A DNA stretch of 64,000 nt from Brachionus koreanus (Eukaryota; Rotifera; Eurotatoria; Ploima; Brachionidae): contig PJRA01000444.1 in NCBI GenBank assembly GCA_016987375.1, forward strand, positions 703,416 to 767,415, given 5' to 3'. Shown here piece after piece: positions 62,696 through 64,000 of this stretch; position 1 is the first letter of the stretch, and each line of letters opens with the position of its first letter. The notes beneath the pieces were generated by a model. That model was not told the origin of the DNA and made no database searches. It saw only the letters and a list, made by a program, of their open reading frames with translations. A program made the position numbers and the translations under genes.

Positions 62696-63010
62696 TTTTT
62701 CTATTTATGGACAAATTGAACTTATTACAAATTCAAATTGACGATCTAAAATCCCCAATAAGCGTTTTTTAAGAGTCTGTATTTAAATATCTGATATTCT
62801 TTGCTATAATTCTTAGCATTTCTCAATTTATGCTAATTTTGAACACTTTTTTTATTTTTCTGAATTAAATCATGATCTGCTTTAAAAATGATCATTATCT
62901 TTTTGAAGAAAATTGTTGTCTTTTACATCATTAACAATTGATAATATTTTTGTATCATCAAGATACTGAAGAAACAAATTTAAAAGATTTTGGTAAAGAT
63001 ACCCTAGAAA
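62696..63010 (-). mobile_element. Degraded LINE reverse-transcriptase relic (YLDDTK box)
   Basis: The minus strand reads QYLDDTKILSIVNDVKD and then LQKDNDHF, near 62966-62890. This matches the FADDTK...D...LQ.D block around the catalytic box of CR1/Jockey-like LINEs. Stops and frame changes occur on both sides, and the flanks are only faintly similar. It is the third such relic in the window. Confidence 0.5.
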
Positions 63011-63669
63011 CGATCTCTGTTGCGCTCAACAAGTAACCAAAACTATTTAGACATTAAAAAACATAATTCAATTCCTTCTTTTAAATTAGAAAAATAATCT
63101 AATATAAAGACAAATTTTGATCCAGTAAAACCAAAAGCTTTTGAGTTAAAAAAAAACTATTGTGTAAATTTTGTCGAAATGTTTAAAATCGGTTAAGTAA
63201 AAAAAATAGAAAAACCTTTACTAAAATAAATAATAACACAATTAAAATGGTCTATAAGGCAAAACAATGAAAAAAAAAATCTTACAGATTAGAAAATAAA
63301 TTGTGCCGTAAGAGGTATCATTTGGTCTTATATTGTTTTCCTCCTTTTATGAAGTAAAATTTACAATTTTCAAAATTAAGGACTATTTCAATTGAAAACT
63401 GAAAAAAAAAGAATATCAATGAGTCAATATCATTATAAGAGAAAAGTTTTTAAAATTTAATCGCGAAACGGGTAAGGCAAAAGTTGGTTTCTTCAAAATA
63501 ATCGATAGAAAAAAGCGTTTAAGGAGCTTTTTTGATCAAAATAAAAACAATAGTAATAAAAAAAAGAATTAAATAATTAAGACTTTTTAAATAATGTATA
63601 AAAAAAGAAAAAAATAAAATAAAATTTATTAAAGAAAATGAAATAAAAAATAAAAAAAAAGACAGAATT
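63011..63669. other. AT-rich intergenic region
   Basis: About 660 bp between the LINE relic and the 3' end of the last gene. It is rich in A runs. Nothing is recognised. Confidence 0.45.
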
Positions 63670-64000
63670 TTAAAATTTTTCGTTGTATTTTAATTCAATA
63701 TTTTCTAAGTTGAAAAGCTTCTTTTGTCTTTTTTTCAAAACCATATCTCGAACTCGAAAAATAAAAAATACCGAAAAAAAGAAAGCAGTAAAAAATGCTG
63801 GTATTAAAATCCCAAAAAAAAGAGAAAAAGCAATTTTTCCCTCTTTATAACTATTGGTTGTAAAAGAAAAATCAGATGTCATATAATAAGAATCTGAACC
63901 TGTAATAACTAATGAACTCGTAGTATTATTGTCACTTAATTCTGTCGTCGTAGATGATAAATCAATTTTAGAAGTATCGGTTGTATCGAAAGTTTTACTA
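63670..64000 (-). CDS. C-terminal part of a single-pass membrane protein (cut by window edge)
   Basis: An open frame running from the window edge to a stop at 63670, at least 109 codons, with no ATG required. The visible part starts with a Ser/Thr/Asp-rich extracellular-like stalk containing NTT and other possible glycosylation sites. It continues with a hydrophobic helix (IAFSLFFGILIPAFFTAFFF) and ends with a short basic cytoplasmic tail (RVRDMVLKKRQKKLF). The layout fits the 3' end of a type I membrane receptor or adhesion protein. The family cannot be named from this part. Confidence 0.65.
   Translation of the reverse strand, partial: SKTFDTTDTSKIDLSSTTTELSDNNTTSSLVITGSDSYYMTSDFSFTTNSYKEGKIAFSLFFGILIPAFFTAFFFSVFFIFRVRDMVLKKRQKKLFNLENIELKYNEKF

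Overview
The window is nuclear DNA from a small, very AT-rich animal genome. Nearly every gene is split by spliceosomal introns, and the shortest of these are only 49-66 bp. The gene set is metazoan: RASA1, an MRP-type ABCC transporter, a KY/hillarin-like protein, a RAB26/37-type GTPase, a LAP1-type torsin activator, EOGT, KIFBP, COX10, POLK and PTEN. No rRNA, organelle, bacterial or viral gene was recognised. The base composition, tiny introns and gene content would suit a rotifer or another compact spiralian, but that placement is inference, since no diagnostic marker lies here.

Layout, left to right. (1) 2.9-9.2 kb: RASA1 on +. (2) 11.6-17.5 kb: an 18-exon ABCC1-like exporter on -. (3) 19.7-25.2 kb: a KY/hillarin-like transglutaminase-fold protein whose catalytic triad looks lost, followed by a LINE relic and the mitochondrial rRNA methyltransferase MRM2. 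(4) 27.3-30.4 kb: a complete RAB26/37-like gene and, upstream on the same strand, a two-exon Rab fragment. (5) 30.4-36 kb: gene-poor DNA with a decayed LINE reverse transcriptase. (6) 36-40.2 kb: a 499-aa unknown protein and a LAP1-type torsin activator, both on -. (7) 41-46.5 kb: EOGT, KIFBP and a small secreted protein with an IL-17-like cysteine pattern, all on +. (8) 47-48.6 kb: COX10 on -. (9) 49.5-53.7 kb: a TATA-driven proline-rich EF-hand protein and a 717-aa orphan. (10) 54.7-58.7 kb: POLK and PTEN in tandem. (11) 59.7-60.4 kb: three identical tRNA-Leu(CAG) genes. (12) 62.1 kb: a single-unit ubiquitin gene, a third LINE relic, and the 3' end of a single-pass membrane protein cut by the window edge.

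Exon chains were built by hand from GT...AG junctions. For RASA1, ABCC, KY-like, MRM2, RAB, LAP1, EOGT, COX10, POLK and PTEN the phases close exactly and the lengths fit the families. Several functions meet here: Ras and PI3K signal attenuation (RASA1, PTEN), ER and nuclear-envelope biology (EOGT, LAP1), mitochondrial biogenesis (COX10, MRM2) and vesicle or organelle transport (RAB, KIFBP). The genes look like ordinary eukaryotic neighbours, not a co-regulated cluster. No evidence of a wholly new multi-gene system was seen. The most interesting items are the IL-17-like secreted protein, the invertebrate torsin activator with its arginine finger, the degenerate KY protein, the 499-aa protein with DM9-like and SOCS-box-like stretches, and repeated 3' splice sites just upstream of start codons (possible spliced-leader trans-splicing).
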